Counted from the first letter of the stretch, positions 1-10,370 are shown. The stretch: DNA of 64,000 bases from Rhodospirillaceae bacterium (GCA_002716125.1 PAZH01000060.1:1-64000), one strand, 5' to 3'. Translations and numbers: made by a program. The notes: generated from the sequence alone by a model not told the origin.

Positions 1-2856
1 GCCGATCAAATTCAAGTTCGTGGCGCTCGCGAACACAATCTGAAGAATGTGGAAGTGGATATTCCGCGTGACAAACTCGTGGTGTTCACCGGCTTGTCCG
101 GATCGGGAAAATCGTCACTCGCCTTTGATACGATCTATGCGGAAGGGCAGCGCCGTTACGTCGAGAGTCTCTCGGCATATGCACGTCAATTTCTCGAATT
201 GATGCAAAAGCCGGATGTCGACTCGATAGAGGGACTTTCGCCTGCGATTTCAATCGAACAAAAAACGACTAGCCGAAATCCGAGGTCGACGGTGGGCACC
301 GTCACTGAAATCTACGACTACATGCGCCTTTTGTTCGCCCGCATCGGCGTCCCCTACTCCCCGGCAACGGGTTTACCGATCGAGAGCCAAACCGTCAGTC
401 AGATGGTCGATAGAATTGCCGCTTTCGAAGAAGGGACCCGCTTATATCTTATCGCACCCGTCGTTCGTGGTCGGAAGGGCGAATTTAGGCGCGAGTTAAA
501 GGATTACCAAAAGAAGGGGTTTCAGCGCGCGAAGATCGACGGAGACGTCTACGAAATCGAAGACGCCCCCAAACTCGATAAGAACAAGAAACACGATATC
601 GAGATTGTCGTCGATCGTGTCGTCGTGAGGCCCGGTTTGGAAACCCGGTTGGCCGATTCGATCGAGACCGCCCTCGAGTTGGCCGACGGACTGGCGATCG
701 CCGAGAACGCGGACAATGCGGAACGCACAATTTTCTCCGCGCGTTTCGCCTGTCCGGTATCAGGCTTCACGATCGATGAAATCGAACCGCGGCTTTTCTC
801 GTTTAACAACCCGTTCGGTGCGTGTCCCAGCTGCGATGGGTTGGGCACCACAATGTATTTCGATCCGTCCATGGTGGTCCCGGACGACAGCAAGAGCCTT
901 GCAAAGGGCGCAATAGCGCCATGGGCGAATAGTTCGTCGCCCTACTACAAGCAAACGCTTGCGAGCCTCGCCGCCCATTACGGGGTCGACATGCAGACTC
1001 CCTTCGCCGATCTTCCGGAGCAGGTGCAAAACGCCATCCTGCACGGCAGCGGCAAGGACGAAATCGAAATGTCCTATGACGACGGTCTGCGTACCTACAG
1101 CACATCGAAACCCTTTGAAGGTGTTTTACCGAATATGGAGCGCCGTTGGCGCGAAACCGATAGCAGCTGGGTTCGTGAAGAATTGGAGCGTTATCAAAGC
1201 ATCCACCCATGCGAGCGCTGCGACGGTCATCGGCTGAAGGATGAAGCTCTCGCCGTTAAGATTGGCACACTCCACATCGGTGAAGTCTCCCGCATGTCGA
1301 TCTTGGAAGCGAAACACTGGTTTGCGGCGCTGCCGGCCGTTTTGAGTGCAACACAGCTTCAGATCGGCGAACGAATTCTAAAGAAAATCAACGAACGACT
1401 GGGTTTTCTCGTGGATGTCGGGTTGGAGTACTTAACCCTGAATCGGTCGTCCGGAACCCTGTCCGGCGGTGAAAGCCAGCGCATTCGTCTCGCGTCTCAG
1501 ATCGGTTCCGGTCTGATGGGCGTGCTTTATGTTCTGGATGAACCTTCAATCGGGTTGCATTCCCGCGACAACGCTCGGCTGCTCGAGACTTTGAGGCGCC
1601 TTCGTGACCTCGGCAATACCGTGGTTGTTGTGGAACACGACGAAGAAGCCATCCGCACGGCGGACTATCTTGTTGACCTCGGCCCCGGCGCCGGTGTCCA
1701 CGGCGGCCATATCGTCGCGCGTGGAACACCGGAAGAAGTAATGGCGGCGCCTGAAAGTCTGACCGGACAATACCTGACGCAAATGCGGCAGATTCCGCTG
1801 CCGGAAAAGCGTCGCAAAGGGCACGCGCGTCAGGTCCTCAAGATAAAAGGTGCGAAAGCGAATAACCTTAAAGATATCGATGTCGATATCCCGCTCGGTA
1901 CGTTTACCTGCGTGACGGGCGTGTCGGGTAGCGGCAAGTCAACGCTTGTCATCGAAACGCTTTACAACGCGCTCGCGCGGCGGCTGCATGGAACGCGGGT
2001 GGTTCCGGGTGAGTTCGATAGCCTTCTTGGGATCGAGCACTTGGACAAGGTGATCGATATCGATCAGTCCCCCATCGGCCGTACACCGCGCTCAAACCCG
2101 GCGACTTATACGGGCGCCTTCACACCGATCCGCGAATGGTTTGCGGGGCTCCCGGAAGCGAAAGCGCGCGGTTACGCCCCCGGACGGTTCTCGTTCAACG
2201 TAAAAGGCGGCCGTTGCGAGGCCTGTCAGGGCGACGGCGTCATCAAGATCGAGATGCATTTCCTGCCCGATATCTACGTTCAGTGCGATACCTGTAAAGG
2301 CAAACGCTACAATCGGGAAACCTTGGAGATCCAGTTCCGCGACAAATCGATCGCCGATGTTCTGGATATGACGGTTGAAGAAGGTGCCGACTTCTTCCAA
2401 GCGGTTCCCGCTATTCGCGACAAACTGGTCACCCTGCAACGCGTTGGTCTCGGCTACATAAAGGTCGGCCAACCGGCCACAACATTATCCGGCGGCGAAG
2501 CGCAACGCGTGAAGTTGGCCAAGGAGTTGTCACGCCGGGCGACCGGTAAAACACTTTATATCCTAGACGAGCCGACAACCGGACTTCACTTCGAAGATGT
2601 CCGCAGGCTTCTTGAAGTCCTTCACGCGCTTGTCGAACAAGGGAATACGGTTGTCGTGATTGAGCACAACCTGGAGGTCGTGAAGACCGCCGATCATGTC
2701 ATCGACCTTGGACCGGACGGCGGTGAGGTCGATGGCGGCCGGATCGTCGCGACCGGCGTGCCGGAAGATATCGCCGCCGCCCCGGAAAGCCATACAGGCG
2801 CATTCCTGGCACCTCTCCTGCCAAAGAAGTCCACCAAACGACGCAAGAGCGCGTAG
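1..2856 (+). CDS. uvrA: UvrA, excinuclease ABC subunit A (5' end outside window)
   Basis: DNA-damage recognition ATPase of nucleotide excision repair, working with UvrB and UvrC. The frame is open from base 1 and already reads the family start ([12 protein letters not shown]), so only a few codons are missing; internal GTG codons near base 49 are not the start. Two ABC ATPase modules are visible: Walker [10 protein letters not shown] and signature LSGGESQR in the first half, GVSGSGKST and LSGGEAQR in the second. The C-terminal zinc finger is intact (CEAC...CDTC). In the N-terminal finger the second cysteine is a serine (CPVS...CPSC), a variant I recall from other alphaproteobacteria. The gene ends 8 bases before trmFO. 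Confidence 0.97.
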   Translation, partial: ADQIQVRGAREHNLKNVEVDIPRDKLVVFTGLSGSGKSSLAFDTIYAEGQRRYVESLSAYARQFLELMQKPDVDSIEGLSPAISIEQKTTSRNPRSTVGTVTEIYDYMRLLFARIGVPYSPATGLPIESQTVSQMVDRIAAFEEGTRLYLIAPVVRGRKGEFRRELKDYQKKGFQRAKIDGDVYEIEDAPKLDKNKKHDIEIVVDRVVVRPGLETRLADSIETALELADGLAIAENADNAERTIFSARFACPVSGFTIDEIEPRLFSFNNPFGACPSCDGLGTTMYFDPSMVVPDDSKSLAKGAIAPWANSSSPYYKQTLASLAAHYGVDMQTPFADLPEQVQNAILHGSGKDEIEMSYDDGLRTYSTSKPFEGVLPNMERRWRETDSSWVREELERYQSIHPCERCDGHRLKDEALAVKIGTLHIGEVSRMSILEAKHWFAALPAVLSATQLQIGERILKKINERLGFLVDVGLEYLTLNRSSGTLSGGESQRIRLASQIGSGLMGVLYVLDEPSIGLHSRDNARLLETLRRLRDLGNTVVVVEHDEEAIRTADYLVDLGPGAGVHGGHIVARGTPEEVMAAPESLTGQYLTQMRQIPLPEKRRKGHARQVLKIKGAKANNLKDIDVDIPLGTFTCVTGVSGSGKSTLVIETLYNALARRLHGTRVVPGEFDSLLGIEHLDKVIDIDQSPIGRTPRSNPATYTGAFTPIREWFAGLPEAKARGYAPGRFSFNVKGGRCEACQGDGVIKIEMHFLPDIYVQCDTCKGKRYNRETLEIQFRDKSIADVLDMTVEEGADFFQAVPAIRDKLVTLQRVGLGYIKVGQPATTLSGGEAQRVKLAKELSRRATGKTLYILDEPTTGLHFEDVRRLLEVLHALVEQGNTVVVIEHNLEVVKTADHVIDLGPDGGEVDGGRIVATGVPEDIAAAPESHTGAFLAPLLPKKSTKRRKSA

Positions 2857-2864
2857 GAACGTCG

Positions 2865-4220
2865 ATGAGCAATAATCCTGTTGTACACATTATCGGCGGC
2901 GGTCTCGCGGGGTGCGAGGCCGCCTTTCAGTCGGCGCGCCTTGGCGTGCCGGTTGTTTTGCATGAGATGCGGCCGGTTCGCGGAACCGAGGCGCATTTGA
3001 CGGATGGGTTGGCGGAGCTGGTCTGTTCCAACTCGTTTCGCTCCGACGATTACGAATACAACGCGGTCGGCTTGTTGCACGAAGAGATGCGACGCTGCGG
3101 CTCCCTGATTCTTGCTTGCGGCGATGCGAACAAGGTACCCGCGGGCGGCGCGCTTGCGGTCGACCGGGGTGCCTTCAGCGACGCGGTGACGGCGGCGATC
3201 GAAGCGGAGCCCTTGATCACGGTCGAACGGAGCGAGATCGACGGCCTGCCGCCGGAAGATTGGCAGAACGTGATCGTCGCGACAGGCCCCCTCACCTCAC
3301 CCGCTTTAAGCCAAGCGATCCTCGATGTGACGGGCGAAGAATCCCTCGCCTTTTTCGATGCGATCGCCCCTATCGTGCATAAAGACAGTATCGATCTGTC
3401 GCAGGCCTGGTTTCAGTCCCGTTACGACAAGGGCGACGGTAAGGACTATATCAACTGCCCGATGGACCGAGCGCAATACGAGCGCTTTATCCAAGCATTG
3501 ATCGACGGCGATAAGACCGAGTTCAAGGAATGGGAGACGCCGACACCCTATTTCGAGGGATGTTTGCCGATCGAGGTGATGGCGGAGCGCGGCCCCGAAA
3601 CGCTTCGATACGGTCCAATGAAACCGGTCGGTCTCACCAATCCGCATACCGGCGGCAAAGCGCATGCGGTCGTGCAACTCCGCCAGGACAATGCGCTCGG
3701 CACGCTCTACAATCTCGTCGGGTTTCAGACCAAATTGAGGCATGCCGAACAGACACGAATTTTTCGAACGATCCCGGGGTTACAGACGGCCGAGTTCGCA
3801 CGCCTTGGCGGAATCCATCGAAACACATTCTTGAACAGCCCACGTCTTTTGGATGACGCGCTTCGCCTAAAGGCAATGCCGCGTCTCAGGTTCGCCGGTC
3901 AGATCACCGGCGTGGAAGGCTACGTCGAATCCGCAGCAATTGGACTGCTTGCCGGACGTTTCGCCGCCATGGACGCGCTGGGCCACGGCGCTTTCGCGCC
4001 GCCACCATCCACCACGGCGCTCGGTGCCCTGTTGGGACATATAACGGGCGGCGCCGATAGTGAAACTTTCCAGCCGATGAATATCAATTTCGGCCTGCTT
4101 CCGCCGCTTGTCGTCGAAGGTAAACGACCGAAGGGGCGTGACCGCAAACGCGCGTATACGGCGCGCGCGCTCGCGGATTTCGAAACATGGCGCGGCACTG
4201 CCAAGGCCGCAGCCGAATAA
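2865..4220 (+). CDS. trmFO: TrmFO, folate-dependent tRNA (uracil-54-C5)-methyltransferase
   Basis: Makes ribothymidine at position 54 of tRNA using methylenetetrahydrofolate and FADH2. The N-terminal dinucleotide-binding motif [12 protein letters not shown] binds FAD, and CSNSFRSDD follows near residue 55, a hallmark of the TrmFO/GidA-small family. The length of 451 residues is normal. The ATG lies 8 bases after the uvrA stop with a short purine stretch (GGAACG), so it is probably cotranscribed with uvrA. It converges with the SDR gene, with only two bases between the stop codons. The E. coli-type SAM-dependent TrmA is a different family. Confidence 0.96.
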   Translation: MSNNPVVHIIGGGLAGCEAAFQSARLGVPVVLHEMRPVRGTEAHLTDGLAELVCSNSFRSDDYEYNAVGLLHEEMRRCGSLILACGDANKVPAGGALAVDRGAFSDAVTAAIEAEPLITVERSEIDGLPPEDWQNVIVATGPLTSPALSQAILDVTGEESLAFFDAIAPIVHKDSIDLSQAWFQSRYDKGDGKDYINCPMDRAQYERFIQALIDGDKTEFKEWETPTPYFEGCLPIEVMAERGPETLRYGPMKPVGLTNPHTGGKAHAVVQLRQDNALGTLYNLVGFQTKLRHAEQTRIFRTIPGLQTAEFARLGGIHRNTFLNSPRLLDDALRLKAMPRLRFAGQITGVEGYVESAAIGLLAGRFAAMDALGHGAFAPPPSTTALGALLGHITGGADSETFQPMNINFGLLPPLVVEGKRPKGRDRKRAYTARALADFETWRGTAKAAAE

Positions 4221-4222
4221 CC

Positions 4223-4987
4223 CTATCCGCTGATGGCAAATGCGCCGTCGACGGGGATCGACGCGCCCGAGATGAAGTCCGACGCCGCGCTTGCCAGGAA
4301 CACAGCAATGCCCTTGTGATCGTCCGGCTCACCCCAACGGCCGGCCGGTGTCCGCGTCAGGACCTTATCGTTTAATTCCGGGAGATCTTTACGCGCTTGC
4401 CGCGTGAGGTCCGTATCGATCCAACCCGGTAAGACGGCGTTTACCTGGATGTTGTCCGGCGCCCAGGCGGCCGCCATGCTCTTGGTCATTTGGACGATGC
4501 CGCCCTTGCTTGCCGAATAGGCGACGACCATTGGCGCGCCGAAAAGTGAATACATCGAACCTATATTGATAACCTTGCCGCCGCCGGCGTCGCACATATG
4601 CGGATAGGCGGCTTGCGAACACACAAATGCACTGGTCAGATTGGTGTCGAGGACCGTCGTCCATTCGGATAACGTCAACGATTGCGGGCTTTTCCGGATA
4701 TTGGTGCCGGCATTGTTTACCAGAATATCCAGCCGTCCGAATGACGATTTAGCGAAATCCATCAGCCCGGCACAGGCGGATTCGCTCGTTACGTCGACTT
4801 CGCGAGCGGCCGCTTTCGCCCCAAGGGCATTTAGTTCCGAGACCGCGCCCGCGTTTTTCTCTGCGTTACGCCCGGCGACGACAATTGAAGCGCCCGCTTC
4901 CGCCATGCCACGTGCCATCGCAAGGCCAATTCCGCTGTTGCCGCCGGTGACAACTGCGACCTTTCCGGTCAAATCGAACATCTTCAT
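4223..4987 (-). CDS. Short-chain dehydrogenase/reductase
   Basis: Classical SDR oxidoreductase of about 254 residues. The cofactor motif TGGNSGIG is at the N-terminus, NNAG follows in the middle, and the catalytic YSASKGG (Tyr-x3-Lys) is at about residue 155. The C-terminus (GASIPVDGAFAISG) fits the family. I chose the ATG at 4987 because AGGGG lies 8 bases upstream and the protein then starts MKMFDLTGK, as SDRs usually do. An in-frame ATG at 5041 overlaps the stop of the upstream gene by one base and would add 18 residues. The substrate cannot be deduced; gluconate or 2-deoxygluconate 5-dehydrogenase-like SDRs look similar. Confidence 0.9.
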   Translation of the reverse strand: MKMFDLTGKVAVVTGGNSGIGLAMARGMAEAGASIVVAGRNAEKNAGAVSELNALGAKAAAREVDVTSESACAGLMDFAKSSFGRLDILVNNAGTNIRKSPQSLTLSEWTTVLDTNLTSAFVCSQAAYPHMCDAGGGKVINIGSMYSLFGAPMVVAYSASKGGIVQMTKSMAAAWAPDNIQVNAVLPGWIDTDLTRQARKDLPELNDKVLTRTPAGRWGEPDDHKGIAVFLASAASDFISGASIPVDGAFAISG

Positions 4988-5040
4988 TCCACGTACCCCT
5001 GCCAATTTACCCGTGATCCCGATAATACTCGGTGGATTCA

Positions 5041-5895
5041 TTAATAACGTGCCGAAATCGCCGCGACCGCCAGACGAATTGTGGCGATACCCGGCGGATC
5101 GGCAAGGCGTAAGTCGAATACGTTGTTTTCCGCCCTTTGCAAGCGCTTCAGATACGTATCCGCCAAGATTGCCGGCAACAGCGCAGGAACGGCCGAGCGC
5201 ACGATACAGCGACGGTTCGATCGCGCATTTATCAGATGTTTCGTTGCTTCTTCCGACAACGCTTTGGTCGCGGCCGCCAGTTCGGGAGACGGCTTCAAAT
5301 CCAGCATTGCGCGGCGATCAACGCCATAACGTTCGACCAGATCATCCGGCAGCATGATCCAACCGCGCTGCAATTGATACGGCATGGCCCGAATCGTCCC
5401 GACAATCGACCAAGCGCGGCCGACCTCAAACGCTATTTGCTTTGAAGCCTCATCAACCTTCGCACCAAGCGCCTGCAGCGCCAGTATGATCAAACAACCG
5501 GATGTCGCGTCGGCGTAGTCGAGCAGTGCGGCGAGGTCGGATGGCGGCGAAGTTTCGAGGTCCAACATCCGGCCATCGATCAAACGCTCAAAATAGGCCC
5601 GGTCGAGGCTGCACGCGTTTATCGTGCTTTCCAACGCTTGGACAACGGCGTGCTGACGTGCCGGTTTCCTATCGTAAATCGCTTCGATGGCTTCGCGCCA
5701 CCATTGCAGCCGAATGGCCCCCAACATGGCTTCGCTGACGACTTCTCGCGTTTTCGAAACTTCAATATTGAATGCATATAGCGAATACAGATGTTCGCGC
5801 AGCGCCGGTGATGCGAATAACGCGGTCAAAAACCGGTCCCGGTCGTTTCTGCGCACTTCCTCTGCGCAATAAGATAATTGGGGCTCGCCCGCCAC
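5041..5895 (-). CDS. Squalene/phytoene synthase-family protein (NDUFAF6-like)
   Basis: Belongs to the all-alpha trans-isoprenyl diphosphate synthase fold. The segments LYSLYAFNIEV and RLQWWREAI match the alphaproteobacterial relatives of the mitochondrial complex I assembly factor NDUFAF6. Where true phytoene synthases have an Asp-rich metal-binding motif, this protein reads KTREVVSE, so prenyl-transferase activity is unlikely. It sits near the Mth938 gene, a relative of NDUFAF3, which supports a complex I assembly or membrane role rather than carotenoid synthesis. That role is inference. No other carotenoid genes are present in the window. Length is 284 residues, normal for the group. Confidence 0.85.
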   Translation of the reverse strand: MAGEPQLSYCAEEVRRNDRDRFLTALFASPALREHLYSLYAFNIEVSKTREVVSEAMLGAIRLQWWREAIEAIYDRKPARQHAVVQALESTINACSLDRAYFERLIDGRMLDLETSPPSDLAALLDYADATSGCLIILALQALGAKVDEASKQIAFEVGRAWSIVGTIRAMPYQLQRGWIMLPDDLVERYGVDRRAMLDLKPSPELAAATKALSEEATKHLINARSNRRCIVRSAVPALLPAILADTYLKRLQRAENNVFDLRLADPPGIATIRLAVAAISARY

Positions 5896-6045
5896 GCTCT
5901 ATCACCGTCGCCTTGATATAGTCGGACTATAGCGGGCCGCTCAAAGTCCGCAATCTGTCTTGCTGATATGCCCTACACAAAAGGACGAAAAGCCTTACTT
6001 TAGAGGTTCAGCCGCATGGGCGGCACGGGTTCGATTCGTTAAGGA

Positions 6046-6074
6046 TTGGCAGATATGGTGGAATTCCTTATACT
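6046..6074 (+). promoter_or_regulatory. Predicted sigma-70 promoter
   Basis: TTGGCA (6046-6051) and TATACT (6069-6074) are separated by 17 bases. The site would give a leader of about 55 bases before the membrane-protein gene at 6135, which also has a clear GGGAGG ribosome site. This is a sequence match only. Confidence 0.55.
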
Positions 6075-6134
6075 GCCATCAAGATATTGTGAACGATCGG
6101 ACGCAATGGGACTTAATCTGGGAGGTTAATACCG

Positions 6135-6731
6135 ATGGCAGCTATTCTGACATCGATACAGAACACAGTGATTGCCGGTATCGTGCTGGCAGTTGTTCTG
6201 TTCGGAATTTTCTTAGGAACCGGCGGGGCAGCCGACTACGCATTTTGGACGTTCTTCTTCCGCTGGTTGCACGTGCTGAGTGGTGTGATGTGGATCGGCA
6301 TCCTTTGGTATTTCAATTTCGTTCAAATTCCAAATATGCCGAATATTCCGGACGATCAAAAACCCGCAATTGGTAAAGTTATCGCACCGGCCGCCTTGTG
6401 GTGGTTCCGTTGGGGCGCCATGGGCACCATCGTCACCGGCCTGATCCTTGCGGCCATGAACGGTTATCTCGTCGAAGCCATCGCGCTTGGCGGCATGGAC
6501 GGTGTTGCGAAGCATACCGCGATTGGTATCGGCATGTGGCTCGGTACGATCATGTGGTTCAACGTTTGGTTCATCATTTGGCCGGCGCAACAAATCGCAC
6601 TCGGCATGAAGGAAGCGAGCGACGAGGACAAGGCAGCCAATGCACGCAAGGCTATGTTGTTCTCTCGGACCAACACGATGTTGTCGATCCCGATGCTCTT
6701 CGCGATGGTTTCCGCGCAGAACATCTACTGA
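6135..6731 (+). CDS. Urate-oxidase-N (PuuD-type) membrane protein
   Basis: A 198-residue integral membrane protein with four to five hydrophobic segments. The motifs RWLHVLSGVMWIG and WFNVWFIIWPAQQ are typical of the membrane part of the PuuD urate hydroxylase family (Urate_ox_N, formerly DUF989). Full PuuD carries a C-terminal cytochrome c domain with CxxCH; none is present here, so this is the membrane domain alone. No urate-pathway genes lie nearby, so urate oxidation should not be assumed. A strong GGGAGG site precedes the ATG, with its own promoter upstream and a strong terminator just downstream, so it looks monocistronic and well expressed. Confidence 0.85.
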   Translation: MAAILTSIQNTVIAGIVLAVVLFGIFLGTGGAADYAFWTFFFRWLHVLSGVMWIGILWYFNFVQIPNMPNIPDDQKPAIGKVIAPAALWWFRWGAMGTIVTGLILAAMNGYLVEAIALGGMDGVAKHTAIGIGMWLGTIMWFNVWFIIWPAQQIALGMKEASDEDKAANARKAMLFSRTNTMLSIPMLFAMVSAQNIY

Positions 6732-6747
6732 TCGATCTACGATCAAC

Positions 6748-6780
6748 ACAAAAGGCGGGGATTTTTCCCCGCCTTTTTTG
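6748..6780 (+). terminator. Rho-independent terminator
   Basis: The perfect stem AAAAGGCGGGG / CCCCGCCTTTT is closed by a short T/A loop and followed by a T run. It lies 17 bases after the membrane-protein stop codon. The A run on the left arm could let it also work for the opposite strand, where the Mth938 gene ends at 6804. Confidence 0.9.
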
Positions 6781-6803
6781 TGTCTGAATGAGAGGAAAAA
6801 GGC

Positions 6804-7181
6804 TTAGCCTAATGCGACCAAGGCTGCCGCGACGCGGCGTCCCTCCGCCGCCAGAATGTTATATGTCCGGCAGGCGGCACCGGTATCCATCGCATCGATT
6901 GCCAGTCCCTTTTGGCGGCATGTTTCCGAAAGATCCCGCGGCAACAATTGCATCATCTGACCACAACCGATGAGCAATATCTCGATCCGAGGCTCTTCCT
7001 CTAGAACAGGACTCAAGTTCTGCAGATTAATATCGTCGAGCACATCGACGGTCCAAGACAGCGTACGAGACGGCAGGACGATGATCGAACCTTGGTGTTC
7101 AATCTGCGAGACTTTAAAACGTCCGCTGCCATAACTTTGGACGATTTGCCTGTTCTCAGGGACGAGCGGCGTGATTTCCAA
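6804..7181 (-). CDS. Mth938-like domain protein (NDUFAF3 relative)
   Basis: A 125-residue single-domain protein of the Mth938/DUF498 family. The core IEILLIGCGQMMQLLP and the later DAMDTGAACRTYNIL are family hallmarks (a central G-x-G strand-turn and the conserved ACRTYN segment). The mitochondrial relative NDUFAF3 is a complex I assembly factor; the bacterial role is not settled. The gene starts 3 bases after the secF stop, the usual alphaproteobacterial arrangement, so it is probably the last gene of the yajC-secD-secF operon. Confidence 0.9.
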   Translation of the reverse strand: MEITPLVPENRQIVQSYGSGRFKVSQIEHQGSIIVLPSRTLSWTVDVLDDINLQNLSPVLEEEPRIEILLIGCGQMMQLLPRDLSETCRQKGLAIDAMDTGAACRTYNILAAEGRRVAAALVALG

Positions 7182-7184
7182 GGG

Positions 7185-8126
7185 TTACGATCCGCTTTGC
7201 GCTTCTTCTGCGTCATCTTCCTCGGAAATCGCCCGACGGTCTATCTTAAAGAACACGAGCAGTGGGACCGCCAAAGCAATCGAGGAATAGGTGCCGACAA
7301 AAACGCCCCAGATCAACGCAATCGTGAAGCCCTGTATGACCTCTCCACCAAAGAAGTACAGCGCGAGCAAAGCCAATAAGGTCGTGACAGAGGTCATCAC
7401 GGTCCGAGCCAGCGTTTCGTTGATGGACCGATTAAAGAGCTCGATGAGCGATAGACGCTTATAACGGCGTAAATTCTCGCGAACGCGGTCGTAGACCACC
7501 ACCGTATCGTTAATCGAATATCCGGCGATCGTTAGCACGGCCGCGACGGTCGAGACGTTGAACTCGAGTTGTAGCAGCGCAAACAATCCGATGGTCGTAA
7601 TGACATCGTGGGTGAGCGCAATGACCGCTCCTACGCCAAACTGCCACTCAAATCGAAACCAAATATAAAGCAGTATTGCACCGACCGCTGCCAAAACGGC
7701 CCAAATGGCGGCCTCCTTCAGCTCTGCACCGACAGTTGGCCCGACGAATTCCGTCCGGCGATATTCAACGACGGCGCCGGCGAGACCTTCCTTGATCTTA
7801 TCGACGGCTAGCTTTTGCGCGTCGTCGCCGCCCTCTTGCCGCTGAACACGGATCAAGACGGTATCATTCGCACCGAACTCCTGCAGCGACGTATCCCCGA
7901 GCCCTAAATCACTGACTTTCGTTCGCAAATCGGAGAGGTCTGCCGGGCCATCTGTTTTAACTTCGAGGAGAATACCGCCCAAGAAATCGATGCCGAGATT
8001 GAGACCGCGTCCAAAGAACAGCGCGAGAGACACAACAACAAGGCAGGCCGACAGCGTGAGGGCTAATTTCCGTTTTTCGAGAAACCGGATATTCGTCTTA
8101 TCCGGGATTAAACGTATCGTTTTCAC
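7185..8126 (-). CDS. secF: SecF, protein translocase accessory subunit
   Basis: Inner-membrane partner of SecD that uses the proton motive force to help the Sec translocon release exported proteins. The family motif GIDFLGGILLEV is at the N-terminus after the first membrane helix, and a periplasmic domain precedes five more helices (SINDTVVVYDRVREN is the conserved loop in TM4-5). 313 residues is normal. It lies 13 bases downstream of secD and 3 bases upstream of the Mth938 gene. Confidence 0.97.
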   Translation of the reverse strand: MKTIRLIPDKTNIRFLEKRKLALTLSACLVVVSLALFFGRGLNLGIDFLGGILLEVKTDGPADLSDLRTKVSDLGLGDTSLQEFGANDTVLIRVQRQEGGDDAQKLAVDKIKEGLAGAVVEYRRTEFVGPTVGAELKEAAIWAVLAAVGAILLYIWFRFEWQFGVGAVIALTHDVITTIGLFALLQLEFNVSTVAAVLTIAGYSINDTVVVYDRVRENLRRYKRLSLIELFNRSINETLARTVMTSVTTLLALLALYFFGGEVIQGFTIALIWGVFVGTYSSIALAVPLLVFFKIDRRAISEEDDAEEAQSGS

Positions 8127-8139
8127 ATTATCCCCCGGA

Positions 8140-9696
8140 TTAAATCGGCAATGTTTGCGGGCGCGACCGCTTGAGCCAAAAGACGATTAGCAGGCGGGTC
8201 ACCATAATGGCCGTAAACATAGACGTGACGATGCCAATCGAAAGCGTAACGGCAAATCCTTTGATTGGGCCCGACCCAAATGCAAATAACAGAACCGCAG
8301 CGATCAGCGTCGTGAGGTTCGAATCGATAATGGTCGTCAAGGCGCGTTTGTACCCCGCTTCGATCGCATTAATCGGACTACGACCGGCCAAGGTTTCTTC
8401 TCGTATACGCTCGAAAATCAGAACATTGGCGTCCACTGCCATACCCATCGTCAAAACAATTCCGGCAATACCCGGCAGGGTCAGTGTCGCCTGAAGTACG
8501 GACAACAGGGCGAATATAATGGCAATGTTGAAGAGTAGTGCCACGTCCGCCATCAAGCCAAAGCGGCCGTAGATAACGACCATAAATACAATCACAAGAA
8601 CCAGGCCGAGAAGACTGGCATTCTTACCTGCTTCGACCGAATCCGCACCCAGACCAGGACCAACGGTTCGCTCTTCGAGGAAGGACATAGGTGCGGGCAA
8701 TGCACCCGCCCGAAGAAGCAGCGCAAGCTCCTGCGTTTCTTCAACGGTAAATTGCCCGGAGATAATCCCGCTGCCGCCGGTAATCGGTTCATTCACGCGT
8801 GGTGCGCTTATGACTTCATTGTCCAACACAATCGCCAACAAGCGTCCGACGTTGCGTGTCGTCACGCGGCCAAATTTCTGGGCGCCGGCTGTATCAAAGC
8901 GAAATGAAATGACGGGACGATTTTGTTCGAACGTCGGCTGCGCATCGACCAGTCGATCACCGCCGACATCAACAAGTCGGCGCACCCAATAACGTTGTCC
9001 GCCCTCGGCTTCAGATCCGCGCAAATCCAAGTATCCGGCTGGTTTCCGCTGGCCATTCCGGTAAATCTCGGGGTGAACAAGATGGAAGGTCAATTTTGCC
9101 GTTGTGCTCAACAGGCGCTTGATCTCTTCAGGGTCGTCGGCGCCAGGGACTTGGACGAGAATTCGCTCAGTGCCCTGCTGCTGGACTGTGAGTTCCTTGG
9201 TGCCATCCGGATCAAGACGCAAGCGTATGATCTTCAGGGCCTGCTGGATTACATCTGTACGCCGTTCCGTGATGGCCTCTTCGGTAATCTCAACGCGCAG
9301 TCCGCCCGATCCTATGCTATCGATACTCGTTCCAAATTCAGATTGATAAATGCGCTCGCGAATTTGCTCGAGTTTACTTTCGTCAGACACATTGAACTCA
9401 ACAGCCATTCCGACGCTTTTAAGCCCTTTCGGAAACGCTTTTTCGTCCCGGATAATCTGACGGATCGCGCCTTCCAAATTACCGACCATTTCTTCAACGG
9501 CGACATCCGTTTCGACCTTCATGAGGAGGTGAAGGCCGCCTCGCAAGTCAAGGCCAAGATTGATCGTCTTGCCCGGCATTCCTTCCGGAACGTCTTCGAA
9601 CGTATTTTCCGGCAGCACATTCGGTAGCGCATAGAGGACGCCCAGAATGCAAATCACCGCAACGGTGATACGCTGAAAGATTGAAATATTGATCAT
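8140..9696 (-). CDS. secD: SecD, protein translocase accessory subunit
   Basis: Large membrane subunit of SecDF-YajC. A first helix (residues 8-26) is followed by GLDLRGGLHLLM, a long periplasmic region (P1 head and base), and a C-terminal bundle of five helices containing GMAVDANVLIFERIREE, the conserved proton-relay region. At 518 residues it matches typical alphaproteobacterial SecD, shorter than E. coli. It lies 24 bases downstream of yajC and just upstream of secF, so one operon. Confidence 0.97.
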   Translation of the reverse strand: MINISIFQRITVAVICILGVLYALPNVLPENTFEDVPEGMPGKTINLGLDLRGGLHLLMKVETDVAVEEMVGNLEGAIRQIIRDEKAFPKGLKSVGMAVEFNVSDESKLEQIRERIYQSEFGTSIDSIGSGGLRVEITEEAITERRTDVIQQALKIIRLRLDPDGTKELTVQQQGTERILVQVPGADDPEEIKRLLSTTAKLTFHLVHPEIYRNGQRKPAGYLDLRGSEAEGGQRYWVRRLVDVGGDRLVDAQPTFEQNRPVISFRFDTAGAQKFGRVTTRNVGRLLAIVLDNEVISAPRVNEPITGGSGIISGQFTVEETQELALLLRAGALPAPMSFLEERTVGPGLGADSVEAGKNASLLGLVLVIVFMVVIYGRFGLMADVALLFNIAIIFALLSVLQATLTLPGIAGIVLTMGMAVDANVLIFERIREETLAGRSPINAIEAGYKRALTTIIDSNLTTLIAAVLLFAFGSGPIKGFAVTLSIGIVTSMFTAIMVTRLLIVFWLKRSRPQTLPI

Positions 9697-9720
9697 ATTG
9701 TTGGTCGCGTCCTACGCCGA

Positions 9721-10197
9721 TCAGTCCTTGCCGGTGAGGCGACTCATGAGGCTTGCGCCTTCTTTCTTCTCATCCTTATCAGAAGCTTCGGAGTCATTCG
9801 CCGCTTTTGGCTTTTGCTCCTCATCTTCCTTGTCGGACTCTTTGTCTTTGTCCTTATCTTTATCTTTTGCTTTCTCTTTCACCGGTTCCGTCTTCGACAT
9901 CACACTCGCAAGTGTCGCGCGGGCAATCTTTACTCGTACGCCTTCGGAAATTTCAACCTGCACCTCGTCATCGCTGACGACCTTCGTCACGGTTCCAAAT
10001 ATCCCACCGCCCGTCACGACTTTATCGCCACGACGAATAGCGGCCAGCATTTCACGGTGCTCTTTCTGTTTCTTTTGAGAGGGCCTGATAATCAGGAAGT
10101 AGAACACGGCGAAAATGAGTAGCAGCGGAAACATCGTTGTCATGATGTCGCCGCCGCCGCCACCGGCGCTCTGCGCCCAAGCCTCGGAAATAAACAT
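9721..10197 (-). CDS. yajC: YajC, Sec translocon accessory protein, with long charged tail
   Basis: Small single-pass membrane protein of the SecDF-YajC complex. One helix (about residues 21-40) is followed by the family signature FLIIRPSQKKQKEH and the cytoplasmic core GDKVVTGGGIFGTV. Family members are usually near 110 residues; this one has 158 because of a C-terminal tail of about 55 residues rich in Lys, Asp and Glu with a repeated KD segment. The tail is likely disordered. First gene of the yajC-secD-secF-Mth938 operon; the promoter should lie in the 173-base gap before the divergent DUF815 gene. Confidence 0.95.
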   Translation of the reverse strand: MFISEAWAQSAGGGGGDIMTTMFPLLLIFAVFYFLIIRPSQKKQKEHREMLAAIRRGDKVVTGGGIFGTVTKVVSDDEVQVEISEGVRVKIARATLASVMSKTEPVKEKAKDKDKDKDKESDKEDEEQKPKAANDSEASDKDEKKEGASLMSRLTGKD

Positions 10198-10370
10198 TTG
10201 GAACTCCTAATATTGCGGCGCCAACGGGCGCGCAGGGCGCGACTATACAGCCCTTGCCGGTAAATTCAATTCAAGTGCCGAAGATTGCAAGGCTGATTCC
10301 CCTACAATTGACGAATCACGAGTGCCCGACTAGGTTCCGGCGCTCATAATTCGGTTGGTGAACGATAAAT

